A DNA stretch of 43,302 nucleotides from an uncultured Alphaproteobacteria bacterium. GTDB taxonomy: Bacteria > Pseudomonadota > Alphaproteobacteria > HIMB59 > GCA-002718135. The translations under genes were made by a program, and so were the position numbers. Within the stretch, counting starts at the first letter, position 1. Each line of letters starts with the position of its first letter. This document shows, piece by piece, positions 16,550 to 26,305 of this stretch. A model generated the notes under the pieces. The model was not told the origin of the DNA and did not search any database. It saw nothing but the letters and a program-made list of their open reading frames with translations. The DNA is taken from positions 1-43,302 of the forward strand of contig CACDIK010000009.1 in NCBI GenBank assembly GCA_902553005.1. The letters are read 5' to 3'.

Positions 16550-18265
16550 ATGAGTAACGAACTTTATCATTATAAATGTGGTGTAGATAGAAAATCAAAT
16601 AAAGCTGAAGTTGATCCTATCACAACACAGATTGTTAGAAATTCTCTAAATTCCGCTGCTGAACAAATGAAAAGAGCTTTGTGCAGAACTGCAATGTCTC
16701 CAGTAATCTATGATGTATTAGATTTTGCTGGAGCTATTTATGACAATCATATGAGGCTTTTAGCTCAGGCACCAAGCTTACCATTGTTCATGGGAACTTT
16801 AAATTTTTGTATTGAGGAAGCAGTTAAGGGAGTTGGTGGAGAGTCAAAACTCAATGAAGGTGATATAATTATTTATAATTCACCTTACGGGACAGGTTCA
16901 CATCCTCAAGATGCTGCTTTAGTTATGCCAGTTTTCTTTGATGGTGAATTAATAGCATATACTGCTATTAAAGCGCATTGGTTGGATATAGCTGGAAAAG
17001 AACCTTACTCAACGGATACAGTTGATGTTTTTCAAGAAGGGACTGTTTATCCAGGTGTTAAACTTTATAACAAAGGCGAATTAGTTGAAGATATATATAA
17101 GATGTGCATCGCTAATACGCGTGTACCCAATTCTGTTGCGGGTGATATAAATGCTCAAGCAATTGGAGTTAGAGCTGGTGAAAGAGCATTAAAAAAGATT
17201 GTCGCAAAATATGGTTTAAAAAAATTTAGAGATACAACCGAAGCAATCTTTGATGCAGGTGAAATGATAGTTAGAAATTACCTAAAAAAAATTCCAAATG
17301 GTGAATATGTTGGTTCAGGACAGATGGATAGCAACGGTGTCGAAGAAGGAACAGTACCATTTGACTTAAAAGTAATCATTGAGGACGAAAAAGTAATTTT
17401 AGACATGTCCAATGCTCCTCCTCAACAAAATGGACCTATTAATTGCCCTTTACCTTCAACTGTATCAACAGCCCGTGTATCTATGAGTATGTTAGCTGGA
17501 AGTAATGAACCACCTAATGAAGGTTTTTTTAGACCAATAGAAGTTATTACAAAACCTGGAACACTATTTCATCCTATTTCTCCAGCACCATGTTTTTTAT
17601 ATGGTTGGCCAGCACTGCAAGCAATAGAAGTATTTTATAGAGCTCTAGGAACAAAGTTCCCTGAAAATGTTCCAGCAAGTAGTGGTGGTTGTATAAATGG
17701 TATTGTTTGGTGGGGAATCAGAGAAGAGACTGGTGAACCTTGGGCTGATGGAGCTCCACATCCAGTCGGTCAAGGCGCAAGTCATTTTGGAGATGGAGCA
17801 ACATGTCTACATCATGCAGAATCAGCAACTAGATTTGCTCCAGCAGAGGTTTGGGAAAATAGAAACCCTTGGTTGATAAATAAAGTTGAACTAATTCAAG
17901 ACAGTTGTGGAGCCGGAAAAAATAGAGGCGGTTTGGGAGTTAATTTTGAATTTGAAATGTTAGAGGACTCTTTTGCTACCACAGTTTGTGAGAGAAGTAA
18001 GCTTCCTCCTTGGGGGTTAAATGGTGGTCATGAAGCACTTCCTAATAATTGTTTTTTAATGGAGCATGGAAAGACAACTAAAGAAGTTCCAAAAGCTACT
18101 AGAGTTCCAATTAAAAAAGGTAATAAAATATTACTTCAATGTGGAGGCGGCGGAGGATATGGTGATCCTAGAGAAAGAGATCACAATAAAATTATTGATG
18201 ATGTGAAACAGGGTTATTTATCTAAAGAATATGTAAATAAATACTACCCAGATGTTAAATTATAA
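16550..18265 (+). CDS. Hydantoinase B/oxoprolinase-family protein (HyuB-like), second copy
   Basis: Partner subunit of the preceding HyuA. AAGGAG lies about 9 bases upstream of the ATG. Landmarks match the copy at 12684-14396: DPITTQIVRNSLNSAAEQMK (about 23-42), IIIYNSPYGTGSHPQDAALV, AIKAHWLDIAGKEPYSTD, QMDSNGVEEG, GGLGVNFEFEML, SKLPPWGLNGG and GGGGGYGDPRERD. Length 571. The two copies are far closer to each other than to the third copy at 20340-21998 and probably arose by duplication. The gene is 3 bases from the next hyuA, which makes a four-gene transcript. Confidence 0.9.
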   Translation: MSNELYHYKCGVDRKSNKAEVDPITTQIVRNSLNSAAEQMKRALCRTAMSPVIYDVLDFAGAIYDNHMRLLAQAPSLPLFMGTLNFCIEEAVKGVGGESKLNEGDIIIYNSPYGTGSHPQDAALVMPVFFDGELIAYTAIKAHWLDIAGKEPYSTDTVDVFQEGTVYPGVKLYNKGELVEDIYKMCIANTRVPNSVAGDINAQAIGVRAGERALKKIVAKYGLKKFRDTTEAIFDAGEMIVRNYLKKIPNGEYVGSGQMDSNGVEEGTVPFDLKVIIEDEKVILDMSNAPPQQNGPINCPLPSTVSTARVSMSMLAGSNEPPNEGFFRPIEVITKPGTLFHPISPAPCFLYGWPALQAIEVFYRALGTKFPENVPASSGGCINGIVWWGIREETGEPWADGAPHPVGQGASHFGDGATCLHHAESATRFAPAEVWENRNPWLINKVELIQDSCGAGKNRGGLGVNFEFEMLEDSFATTVCERSKLPPWGLNGGHEALPNNCFLMEHGKTTKEVPKATRVPIKKGNKILLQCGGGGGYGDPRERDHNKIIDDVKQGYLSKEYVNKYYPDVKL

Positions 18266-18268
18266 TAA

Positions 18269-20347
18269 ATGTTAAGAGTAGCAACAGATGTAGGCGGCAC
18301 ATTTACAGATTTAGTGTATTTTGAAATTGATGAAAAATCTGGAAAAGCACTTTCTATAAAAACTGCAAAAAGTGACACTACTCCTAGTAGTTATGAAAAG
18401 GGAGTTTTTGATGCAATTGAGAAAGGGAATGTAGATATTGCAAAATCTACTTTTTTTGCACATGGAACAACAGTAGTTATTAATTCGATAACTGAAAGAA
18501 AAGGTGTATTAACAGGATTAGTTACTACTAAAGGTTTTAGAGACAGTCTAGAAATTGCAAGAGGAGATAGACCTGACTTTTTTAATCTCAGATATCAAAA
18601 ACCAAAACCCTTCGTTCCTAGATATTTAAGAGCAGAAGTTCCTGGTAGAATTGATTTCTTAGGAAAAGAATTAACTCCTCTTGATTTATCAGGTTTGGAT
18701 AAAATAATTGAAAAATTCAAAAAACATGATGTGCAATCTATTGCTGTATGCTTAATTCACGGATATGCTAATTCACTGCATGAGCAAAAAGTAATTGATT
18801 ATATAAAAAGTAAGTGGGCAGAAATTGACATTGTTGCTTCCCACCAAATTACAAGAGAATGGAGAGAGTACGAAAGGACTAATACAACTGCATTATGTGC
18901 ATATGTTAAACCCATTGCAAGAAGTTACTTGGACAAACTTAATGACAAATTAATAGCTGCTAACTTTAGTGGCAACCCTTATGTTATGCAATCTAATGGG
19001 GGTATTGATACTTTTGAGTCAACAAAAGCTATCCCTTTAACAATGATAGAATCTGGCCCTACTAGTGGAGTGTTAGGTGCAGCAGAGTTAGGAAAATTAA
19101 TTAAAGAAAATAATTTAATTACTTTAGATGTTGGTGGTACTACAGCTAAGTGTTCACTTATAGAAAATGGTAATGTAAAAATTAACACAAACTATTGGAT
19201 AGAAAAAAATAGACAATCTGCAGGATATCCAGTTATGCTTCCAGTTGTTGACATAGTTGAAATCGGCAATGGAGGAGGAAGTATAGCGTGGGTAGATAAT
19301 TATGATAAATTACATGTTGGTCCACAAAGTGCAGGAGCTGATCCAGGCCCAGTATCATATGGGAAAGGTGGTACATCTATTACTACAACTGATGCGAATT
19401 TGATTACAAATAGGATTAACCAGAATTATTTCTGTGGAGGAGAGATTACGGCTGATATGGATGCTGTAAGTAAAACCATAGAACCTCTTTCTAAAAAATT
19501 AAAATTTACTAATGAAGAAACTGCACGCGGCATCATTCGTATTGCTAATAATAATATGATAAATGCACTCAAACTTGTATCTGTTAATAAGGGCTATGAC
19601 CCAAGAGATTTTAGTCTTGTAGCTTTTGGAGGCGGTGGTGGAATGCATGCTACATCGTTAGCAAAGGAATTAAATATTCCAAAAGTGATTATACCAGTTA
19701 ATTCTTCTGTTTTTTCTGCTTGGGGTATGTTGATGAGTGATTTGAGAAGAGATTATATTCTTACTAAACTTACTACTATGAACGATCAAGCAATTGATAT
19801 TTTGAATAAAACTTTTAGTGAAATGGAAAAACAAGCAGAAGAAAGTTATAAAAAAGAAAATATTTCTAAAGAATTAATATCATTTAAAAGATTTGGAAGT
19901 TTTAGATATTTAGGTCAAGATCATTCTGTTGAAATTCCAATTACAAATTCAAAATTTGATGAAGATTCAATTAAGAAAATTATTGATGATTTTCATACTC
20001 AATATGAAAAAGAATTTACTTATAAATTAGAAAACCAAGTAGATATGATTCAATTTCATCTTGTAGCTTTTGCCAAAATTGAAAAGCCTGAGTTACAAGA
20101 GAGAAAAATTACAAATATTAAAGTTGAAGATACTATAAAAGAGACAAGAGAAGTAGATTTTGATGAAATGGGAGTGCATAAATCAAATATTTATAATTTC
20201 GATCTTCTAGAGCCAGGAATGGAATTTACTGGCCCAGCAATAGTTGAAGATCCAAGCACTACAGTTGTAATTTTTCCTAAACAAAAATGTAAAGTAGATA
20301 AGTTTGCAAATTTACACATCTCAATAGGAGGAGAAAATATTGAATAG
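18269..20347 (+). CDS. Hydantoinase A/oxoprolinase-family protein (HyuA-like), second copy
   Basis: Second ATP-binding subunit, 692 residues. DVGGTFTDLVYFE is at about 7-19. FAHGTTVVINSITERKG, the TREWREYERTNTTALCAYV block, LDVGGTTAKCSLI and IGNGGGSIAWVD follow, then FGGGGGMHA. Key motifs are intact, but the sequence differs clearly from the first HyuA, so the two probably serve different substrates. It ends 8 bases inside the following hyuB gene, so translation of the pair is coupled. Confidence 0.9.
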   Translation: MLRVATDVGGTFTDLVYFEIDEKSGKALSIKTAKSDTTPSSYEKGVFDAIEKGNVDIAKSTFFAHGTTVVINSITERKGVLTGLVTTKGFRDSLEIARGDRPDFFNLRYQKPKPFVPRYLRAEVPGRIDFLGKELTPLDLSGLDKIIEKFKKHDVQSIAVCLIHGYANSLHEQKVIDYIKSKWAEIDIVASHQITREWREYERTNTTALCAYVKPIARSYLDKLNDKLIAANFSGNPYVMQSNGGIDTFESTKAIPLTMIESGPTSGVLGAAELGKLIKENNLITLDVGGTTAKCSLIENGNVKINTNYWIEKNRQSAGYPVMLPVVDIVEIGNGGGSIAWVDNYDKLHVGPQSAGADPGPVSYGKGGTSITTTDANLITNRINQNYFCGGEITADMDAVSKTIEPLSKKLKFTNEETARGIIRIANNNMINALKLVSVNKGYDPRDFSLVAFGGGGGMHATSLAKELNIPKVIIPVNSSVFSAWGMLMSDLRRDYILTKLTTMNDQAIDILNKTFSEMEKQAEESYKKENISKELISFKRFGSFRYLGQDHSVEIPITNSKFDEDSIKKIIDDFHTQYEKEFTYKLENQVDMIQFHLVAFAKIEKPELQERKITNIKVEDTIKETREVDFDEMGVHKSNIYNFDLLEPGMEFTGPAIVEDPSTTVVIFPKQKCKVDKFANLHISIGGENIE
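20326..20333 (+). promoter_or_regulatory. Strong ribosome-binding site that sets a TTG start
   Basis: AGGAGGAG ends 6 bases before the TTG at 20340. It is the best Shine-Dalgarno sequence noticed in the window and supports the TTG start of the third hyuB, which lies inside the end of the preceding hyuA. Confidence 0.7.
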
Positions 20348-21998
20348 TATAAAAAATGATCCAATAACGACTGAGATTATTCAAAGTTCACTACAAGCTG
20401 CTTGCGATGAAATGTTTGTAGCTATGAGAAAAACTGCAATGAGCTCAATTATTTATGAAGTTCTTGATTTTGGAACAGCCGTAACAGATTCTAACGGTAA
20501 CATAGCTGCTTCTGGTGCTGGTATACCTGCATTTATTGCAATGTGTGATAAAGCAGTTCAAGCTGTTATAAAAAAATATGATTCAAATCAAATAAAAGAA
20601 GGTGATGTTTTTGCTACTAATGATCCTTACAATGGAGGAGTAACTCATTTAAATGATGTTATTGTTGTTATGCCAGTTTTTTCACAAGGAGAAAGAATAG
20701 CATGGACAGCAAATATTGCTCATTGGCCTGATTTAGGAGGGATGGCTCCTGGAGGTATTTCAGCTGATGCAAAAGAAATATTTCAAGAAGGTTTACAACT
20801 TCCAGTAATCAAAATGATTGAAAATGGGAAACCAATCCAATCAGTAATAGATATTATAACGGCTAATAGTAGAGTACCAGAATATACACTTGGAGATATG
20901 TGGGCAGCTATAGCTTCAATAAGAGTAGGGGAAAAAAGAATTAAGGATATTGCAAATAAATATGGAACAGAAATATTTAAAAATTCTGTTCAACAATTTA
21001 TGGATTATGGTGAAAGAAATTCTTTGGATGCGTTATCAAGTCTTCCTCATGGAACTTATCATGGAGAAGATTTACTTGATGATGGCAGAAAAATTCAGGT
21101 TGATGTTACTATTAACGATAAAGAATTTATTGTAGATTTAAGAAATAATCCAGAGCAAGATGATGGACCAAATAATGCTTCATATGATGGAACAGTAGTA
21201 TCTGCGCAAATGGCATTTAAAGGGATCACTTCAAGTGATTTCATTTGTAATGCTGGAACGTTTAGACCTTTAAAAGTTTTATGTGATGAAGGATCTATGT
21301 TTAATCCAGTAAGACCCGCTGCTCAAGGTATATACTACGAAACAGATATTAGATCCTATGATTTAATTTGGAAAACTATTTCCCATCTAAATCCAAATAA
21401 ATCATCCGCTGGAAGTTTTGCTTCTATATGTGGTACATTTATGGGTGGTCAACATCCGGATACTGGAGCTACCTTTATCATTATAGAACCACAAGTTGGT
21501 GGTTGGGGAGCAAGTAGCGTAAGTGATGGCTGTAGTGCAAACTTTTCTGCTTTTCACGGTGATACTTTTAATACCCCCGCAGAAATATCTGAAGCTAGAC
21601 ATGGTGTTTATGTAGATCAAATGAGACTTACTGACGAAGATGGTGGTGAAGGTAAATTTAGAGGTGGCAAAGGAATAGTAATGGATTACAGAGTTAGATC
21701 AAAAAATGCATGGGTATCAGTAGCTTATACAAGGTCTAAAAGTTTACCATGGGCATTAGATGGGGGTAATGAAGGTGGATCTAATTATATTGAGGTAATT
21801 CGTAAAAATGGAGATCTAGAAAAATATTCTGTTGTAACTGGATTAACTCTTGAACCAGAAGATGTCGTGAGAATTCATACTGGTAATGGAGGAGGGTGTG
21901 GTAAGCCAGAACTTAGAGACAAGTCTTTGATTGAAGAAGATTTACTGAATGAATACATCACTTTAGATCAAGCTAAAAAATTTTATAAATATAAGTAG
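20340..21998 (+). CDS. Hydantoinase B/oxoprolinase-family protein (HyuB-like), third copy
   Basis: Partner of the second HyuA. It begins with a TTG codon after a strong AGGAGG site. The N terminus NDPITTEIIQSSLQAACDEM (about 6-25) lacks the roughly 15-residue extension of the other two HyuB proteins. Also visible are FATNDPYNGGVTHLNDVIV, NIAHWPDLGG, the glycine-rich GGWGASSVSDG, GGKGIVMDY, SLPWALDGG and the terminal GNGGGCGKPELRD. Length 552. The NDPY and GGGCG blocks differ from the other copies (NSPYG, GGGGG), consistent with a separate HyuAB subfamily. Its stop is one base from the end of the convergent enolase-superfamily gene. Confidence 0.9.
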   Translation: MNSIKNDPITTEIIQSSLQAACDEMFVAMRKTAMSSIIYEVLDFGTAVTDSNGNIAASGAGIPAFIAMCDKAVQAVIKKYDSNQIKEGDVFATNDPYNGGVTHLNDVIVVMPVFSQGERIAWTANIAHWPDLGGMAPGGISADAKEIFQEGLQLPVIKMIENGKPIQSVIDIITANSRVPEYTLGDMWAAIASIRVGEKRIKDIANKYGTEIFKNSVQQFMDYGERNSLDALSSLPHGTYHGEDLLDDGRKIQVDVTINDKEFIVDLRNNPEQDDGPNNASYDGTVVSAQMAFKGITSSDFICNAGTFRPLKVLCDEGSMFNPVRPAAQGIYYETDIRSYDLIWKTISHLNPNKSSAGSFASICGTFMGGQHPDTGATFIIIEPQVGGWGASSVSDGCSANFSAFHGDTFNTPAEISEARHGVYVDQMRLTDEDGGEGKFRGGKGIVMDYRVRSKNAWVSVAYTRSKSLPWALDGGNEGGSNYIEVIRKNGDLEKYSVVTGLTLEPEDVVRIHTGNGGGCGKPELRDKSLIEEDLLNEYITLDQAKKFYKYK

Positions 21999-21999
21999 T

Positions 22000-23109
22000 T
22001 TAAATTTTAAAAACTGGATTTTTTATTTTTTTTGAATTTATTTCAATTCCTAGACCTATATTATTTGATGCCTCAAATTTACCTTTTTTTCTTTGTGGGG
22101 AACCCTCAGAATAACTCAATGTGTTATAACTATTAAAATCAGTTGATGAAAAAAGATATTTCGAAGTTGTACTATGAGCTAAATGTGCAATTGCTGATGT
22201 TGCAATATCACCACCCCATGAGTCTTCAATAGTCATTCCAACTCCTAACTCAACACATAAGTCTCTTAATAATTTACTTTTTGTAATTCCGCCAAGTTTA
22301 CTTATTTTTATATTAATTATATCCATAGCTTTATCTTTATAAGCTCTTAAAAAAGCACTTATAGAATCAATATTTTCATCCAAAATAAATGGGTTACTGC
22401 ATTTATCCCTAACAATTAAATTTTCCTCATAAGTTAAGCAAGGTTGTTCAATATAAATATTTAAATGATTAGTTTCTTTGACTACTTTAAGTGCATCATG
22501 CATCAGCCAACCAGTATTAGCATCAGCAACTAATGTCTCATTATTCTTTAATTTCGATCTAATTAATTTAATTCTTTCAATATCCTCTATTGGGTCCCCA
22601 CCAACTTTAAGTTGAAATTTTTTATATCCCTCTTTTTGATATTTAATAACTTTCTTTGTCATTGCTTTAGGGGACTCTTGAGAAATTGCTCGATATAGAT
22701 CTACATTTTTCCCAAATTTTCCTCCAAGTAATTTCCATAATGGGACTTGCATTACTTTTGATGTTATATCCCAGCAAGCAATATCAATTGGTGATTTAAC
22801 ATAGTTGTGACCCTTTAAGTTTTTATCCATTTCTAAATTAATTTCTTGTAGATCTGTTGGATCTTTATTGATTAGGTATTTACCAATCTGCTTTATGCCC
22901 GTTCTTACACCTTCAGCATAAGCAGGTAAATACGCAGGACCAAGCGTACAAACTTCTCCAAGTCCACTAATTCCAATATTGGTATTTATTTTTACAATTG
23001 TTGAATCAAAAGAGTTTACTGAATTACCATGAGACCAACTATAATTTCCTTCTTTAAGTGGAAGATCTATTTTAAAAACTTCAATTGATTTTATTTTAAT
23101 CATTTTCAT
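22000..23109 (-). CDS. Enolase-superfamily enzyme (mandelate racemase/muconate lactonizing type), resembling hydroxyproline betaine epimerase or cis-3-hydroxyproline dehydratase
   Basis: Mg2+-dependent enzyme that abstracts a proton next to a carboxylate. The metal ligands are Asp196 (VADANTG), Glu221 (IYIEQP) and Asp244 (FILDEN). Candidate catalytic lysines are Lys168 (FQLKVGG) and Lys268 (NIKISKLGG). The patterns LPLKEGNYSW, LYRAISQE, IEQPCLTYEE and MTIEDSWGGDI are, from memory, like those of HpbD (4-hydroxyproline betaine 2-epimerase) and related hydroxyproline enzymes. That assignment is an inference; dipeptide epimerase is another option. The gene starts 14 bases inside the end of putA, so both are translated from one message, which supports a role in feeding a proline-type compound to PutA. 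MKMIK offers a second ATG two codons in. Confidence 0.8.
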   Translation of the reverse strand: MKMIKIKSIEVFKIDLPLKEGNYSWSHGNSVNSFDSTIVKINTNIGISGLGEVCTLGPAYLPAYAEGVRTGIKQIGKYLINKDPTDLQEINLEMDKNLKGHNYVKSPIDIACWDITSKVMQVPLWKLLGGKFGKNVDLYRAISQESPKAMTKKVIKYQKEGYKKFQLKVGGDPIEDIERIKLIRSKLKNNETLVADANTGWLMHDALKVVKETNHLNIYIEQPCLTYEENLIVRDKCSNPFILDENIDSISAFLRAYKDKAMDIINIKISKLGGITKSKLLRDLCVELGVGMTIEDSWGGDIATSAIAHLAHSTTSKYLFSSTDFNSYNTLSYSEGSPQRKKGKFEASNNIGLGIEINSKKIKNPVFKI

Positions 23110-26100
23110 CCGATAGCATTAATAAAGAAGTATTTCCACCTGATGCTGTAATATCATTTGATAATGTTTTTTCATTTAACAGATTAAGCAAATAATTTGG
23201 TCCTCCAGCTTTCGGACCTGTTCCTGACAATCCTCTTCCTCCAAATGGTTGTGATCCCACCACAGCTCCAGTAATGTTTCTATTTATATAAATATTTCCT
23301 ACATTAACATTATTTGAAATAAAATTTATCGTGCTGTCAATTCTACTATGTATTCCTAAAGTTAATCCATAATTTAAATTATTTATTTCATCTACTAAGT
23401 TATCCATTTTATCAGAAGAATATCTTAATATATGAAGTATTGGTCCAAAAACTTCTTCATCAATTTCTTTTAAATCATTTATTTCAATTATTGTAGGCTG
23501 AATAAAAAATCCTTCTAAATTTTTATCTAATTCTGAGTTAAATAAAATTTTTTCTTTAAATCTGTCTAAATGTTTTAATATTTTGTTTTTAGCTTCAACA
23601 TCAATTAAAGGTCCAATATCTGTATCTAATAAATAAGGTAAACCTACCTTTAATTTTTTTGTTGCACCAATTAACATGTTTATAGTTTTGTCGTAAACTT
23701 CATCCTGAATTGCAAGAACTCTAAGTGCAGAACATCTTTGCCCGGCAGAATTAAACGCTGATTCTATTACATCATCAACAACTTGTTCTGTTAATGCAGA
23801 TGAGTCAACAATCATAAAATTCTGCCCCCCTGTTTCAGCAGTTAAAGATATTATTTCTTTTCTTTGGTTAAGATTAAGTTGAATCTTATTCGCTGTTTCA
23901 GAAGAGCCTGTAAATAAAACTCCTTTAATGTGTTTATTTTTAAGAACTTCGTCACCAATACTTTCTCCATCACCTAATACTAATTGCAAAGCCTCTTTAG
24001 GAAGTCCGGCTTCAAATAATATTTTGATTAATTTGTATGCAATAATTGAAGTTTGTTCAGCAGGTTTAGCAATTACTGTATTTCCTGTTAAGAGTGCAGC
24101 AATTATTTGTCCTGTAAATATTGCTATTGGAAAATTCCATGGACTAATACAAAAAAATACACCTTTACTTTCATATTTTAAGATATTTTTTTCACCTGTT
24201 GGTCCAATTAAAATTTCATCCTCCAAAAATATTTTTTTAGATTGATTAGAATAATAATAACAGAAATCTATTGCCTCTCTTAAATCGTCGATAGCATCTT
24301 TTATCGTCTTTCCAGCTTCCTCAACACAAATTCTTATTAGTTCATTTTTGTTAACTTCTAATAAATCAACAAATCTATCTATAATTTTGCATTTATCCTC
24401 AATACTTACTAATTTCCACTTTTTTAGATAGTTATTTGCTGTTTCAATTGCCTCATGAACCAATAAATTATTAGCAAAAGTTACTTTTCCAATCATCTCA
24501 TCTTTTAAAAATGGTGAAAAAATATTTATCTCATTTTTTGTGTTTTTTTCATCTCCATTTATTATAGAATTGGCTAAATATTCTTTTTTGTTTTTATCAA
24601 ATATTTTTTTTATATCTAAAATAGTATTTTCACTTTCTAGATTTATGCCCTTAGAATTTTTTCGTATTGGTAAAAAAATATCCTTGGGTTTAGGAATATA
24701 TGGATTTCCATATTCATTATATTTTTTAATGATATCGATAGGGTCAATGACAAATTCCTCTACTTTAAAATTTTTATCATTTAGTTTGTTAACAAAGGAT
24801 GTATTTGCTCCATTTTCTAATAATCGTCTCATCAGATATGGAAGTAGATCTTCATAATCACCAACTGGAGCATAAATTCTACATTTAGATTTTTCTAGAT
24901 TAGAATTCTTATTAAAATAATTATGTAAGATATCAGCCATTCCATGAATTCGTTGAAATTCAAATTTACTACCTCTTGCTATTTCTTCAATAAAGGCAAT
25001 CGAATAAGCATTGTGTGTAGCAAAAGCAGGAAAAATATTTTTTTGATATTTAATTAATTTTATAGCACAAGCCATCCAAGACAAATCAGTTAGAGGTTTC
25101 CTTGTAAAAACTGAATAGTCATCAAAACCAGATACTTGAGCATATTTTATTTCACTATCCCAATAAGCTCCTTTAACTAAACGCACTGGTATCACTTTAT
25201 TATTTTTATTAGCTAAATTATTCAACCAATCAATAATATAGAAGGCTCTTTTTTGATAAGCTTGTAAAGCTAGACCAAGCCCATTCCAATTTTTAAGTCT
25301 TTCATCATTAATCAATAATTCAAAAATTTTTAACGATAATATTAATCTATTATCTTCTTCCGCATCTATACATAATTGAATATTATATTTTTTTGCCAAC
25401 AATCCTAATTCAATTAGTTTTGGTAGCAGTTCTTTTTTAAGTTGATCAAATTTATGTCTTTCATATCGTGGATGTAATGCTGAAAGTTTAACAGAAACTC
25501 CATTTGAAAGTGTAGGATCTAAGTTGTTTAGTAGTTTTTTCCCAGTAAACTCTATACTTTTTAAATATTCTAAATAATACTTATGTGCATCTTCATCAGT
25601 TCTTGCACCCTCTCCAAGCATATCAAAAGAAAATAAATTTCTTTTATATTTTTCTGAATTTGTAAATTTAACTGCTTCATCCATTTTTGCTTTAAACACA
25701 AACTGCTTTGCTAAAACCATAACAGCTTTTCTTACAACAGTCCTAAATACTGGTTCAGAATTTTTTTTAATAAAACTTTTGTAATTTTCCTCTAATTTAT
25801 TTTCATCTAATTTATTTCTCTTTAAAATATTTCCGGTTAAGAAAAATGCCCAGGATGATGCGTTAACAAAAAGACCTTTATCGAAACCAGTATGCTTTTT
25901 CCAATCAGTCGATGTAAACTTATCTTCTAATAATCTATCAATAGTTTTTTGATCGGGTATTCTTAAAAGTGCTTCAGCCAAACATAGCAGTACAGTCCCT
26001 TCTTCACTATTTAATTGATATTCTTGAAGCAAGTTTTCAATTGGACTTTTTATTATTCCTATTGATTTTCTAGATTCATTTACGATTTGTTCAGCTCTCG

Positions 26101-26230
26101 CTTTAATATCTTTTCTTTTATCAACATAATTTGGTTCAAGATATTTTATTAAATTATCTACAATTATTGATTCATCAAACGATACTACTTGATCAATTTC
26201 AAATAATGTATTTACGGCAATATTTGGCAT
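23096..26230 (-). CDS. putA: Bifunctional proline dehydrogenase / pyrroline-5-carboxylate dehydrogenase
   Basis: Oxidises proline to glutamate in two steps, passing electrons to the quinone pool and then NAD+. The FAD-dependent proline dehydrogenase barrel covers about 180-480 (RLVKGAYWDSEIK, FATHNAYS, FEFQRIHGMAD). The aldehyde dehydrogenase domain covers about 560-1035, with FCISPWNFPIAIFTG, the glutamate region AETGGQNFMIVD, the catalytic Cys833 in NSAGQRCSALRV, and QPFGGRGLSGTGPKAGG. At 1044 residues it is a short PutA without the N-terminal ribbon-helix-helix DNA-binding domain, so it does not regulate its own promoter. It leads a two-gene operon with the overlapping enolase-superfamily gene. 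Confidence 0.95.
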   Translation of the reverse strand: MPNIAVNTLFEIDQVVSFDESIIVDNLIKYLEPNYVDKRKDIKARAEQIVNESRKSIGIIKSPIENLLQEYQLNSEEGTVLLCLAEALLRIPDQKTIDRLLEDKFTSTDWKKHTGFDKGLFVNASSWAFFLTGNILKRNKLDENKLEENYKSFIKKNSEPVFRTVVRKAVMVLAKQFVFKAKMDEAVKFTNSEKYKRNLFSFDMLGEGARTDEDAHKYYLEYLKSIEFTGKKLLNNLDPTLSNGVSVKLSALHPRYERHKFDQLKKELLPKLIELGLLAKKYNIQLCIDAEEDNRLILSLKIFELLINDERLKNWNGLGLALQAYQKRAFYIIDWLNNLANKNNKVIPVRLVKGAYWDSEIKYAQVSGFDDYSVFTRKPLTDLSWMACAIKLIKYQKNIFPAFATHNAYSIAFIEEIARGSKFEFQRIHGMADILHNYFNKNSNLEKSKCRIYAPVGDYEDLLPYLMRRLLENGANTSFVNKLNDKNFKVEEFVIDPIDIIKKYNEYGNPYIPKPKDIFLPIRKNSKGINLESENTILDIKKIFDKNKKEYLANSIINGDEKNTKNEINIFSPFLKDEMIGKVTFANNLLVHEAIETANNYLKKWKLVSIEDKCKIIDRFVDLLEVNKNELIRICVEEAGKTIKDAIDDLREAIDFCYYYSNQSKKIFLEDEILIGPTGEKNILKYESKGVFFCISPWNFPIAIFTGQIIAALLTGNTVIAKPAEQTSIIAYKLIKILFEAGLPKEALQLVLGDGESIGDEVLKNKHIKGVLFTGSSETANKIQLNLNQRKEIISLTAETGGQNFMIVDSSALTEQVVDDVIESAFNSAGQRCSALRVLAIQDEVYDKTINMLIGATKKLKVGLPYLLDTDIGPLIDVEAKNKILKHLDRFKEKILFNSELDKNLEGFFIQPTIIEINDLKEIDEEVFGPILHILRYSSDKMDNLVDEINNLNYGLTLGIHSRIDSTINFISNNVNVGNIYINRNITGAVVGSQPFGGRGLSGTGPKAGGPNYLLNLLNEKTLSNDITASGGNTSLLMLSDEND

Positions 26231-26305
26231 ATTTTAAAATTAATAATTAATGAAATTATCATTTTAATAATATAATCACAATTTGTTTAAATGAATAAGT
26301 AAACC

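Noticed and set aside
12684-21998. Acetone carboxylase assignment for the hyu genes
   Set aside because: The small third subunit is not present and the family motifs alone do not separate carboxylases from hydantoinases or oxoprolinases.
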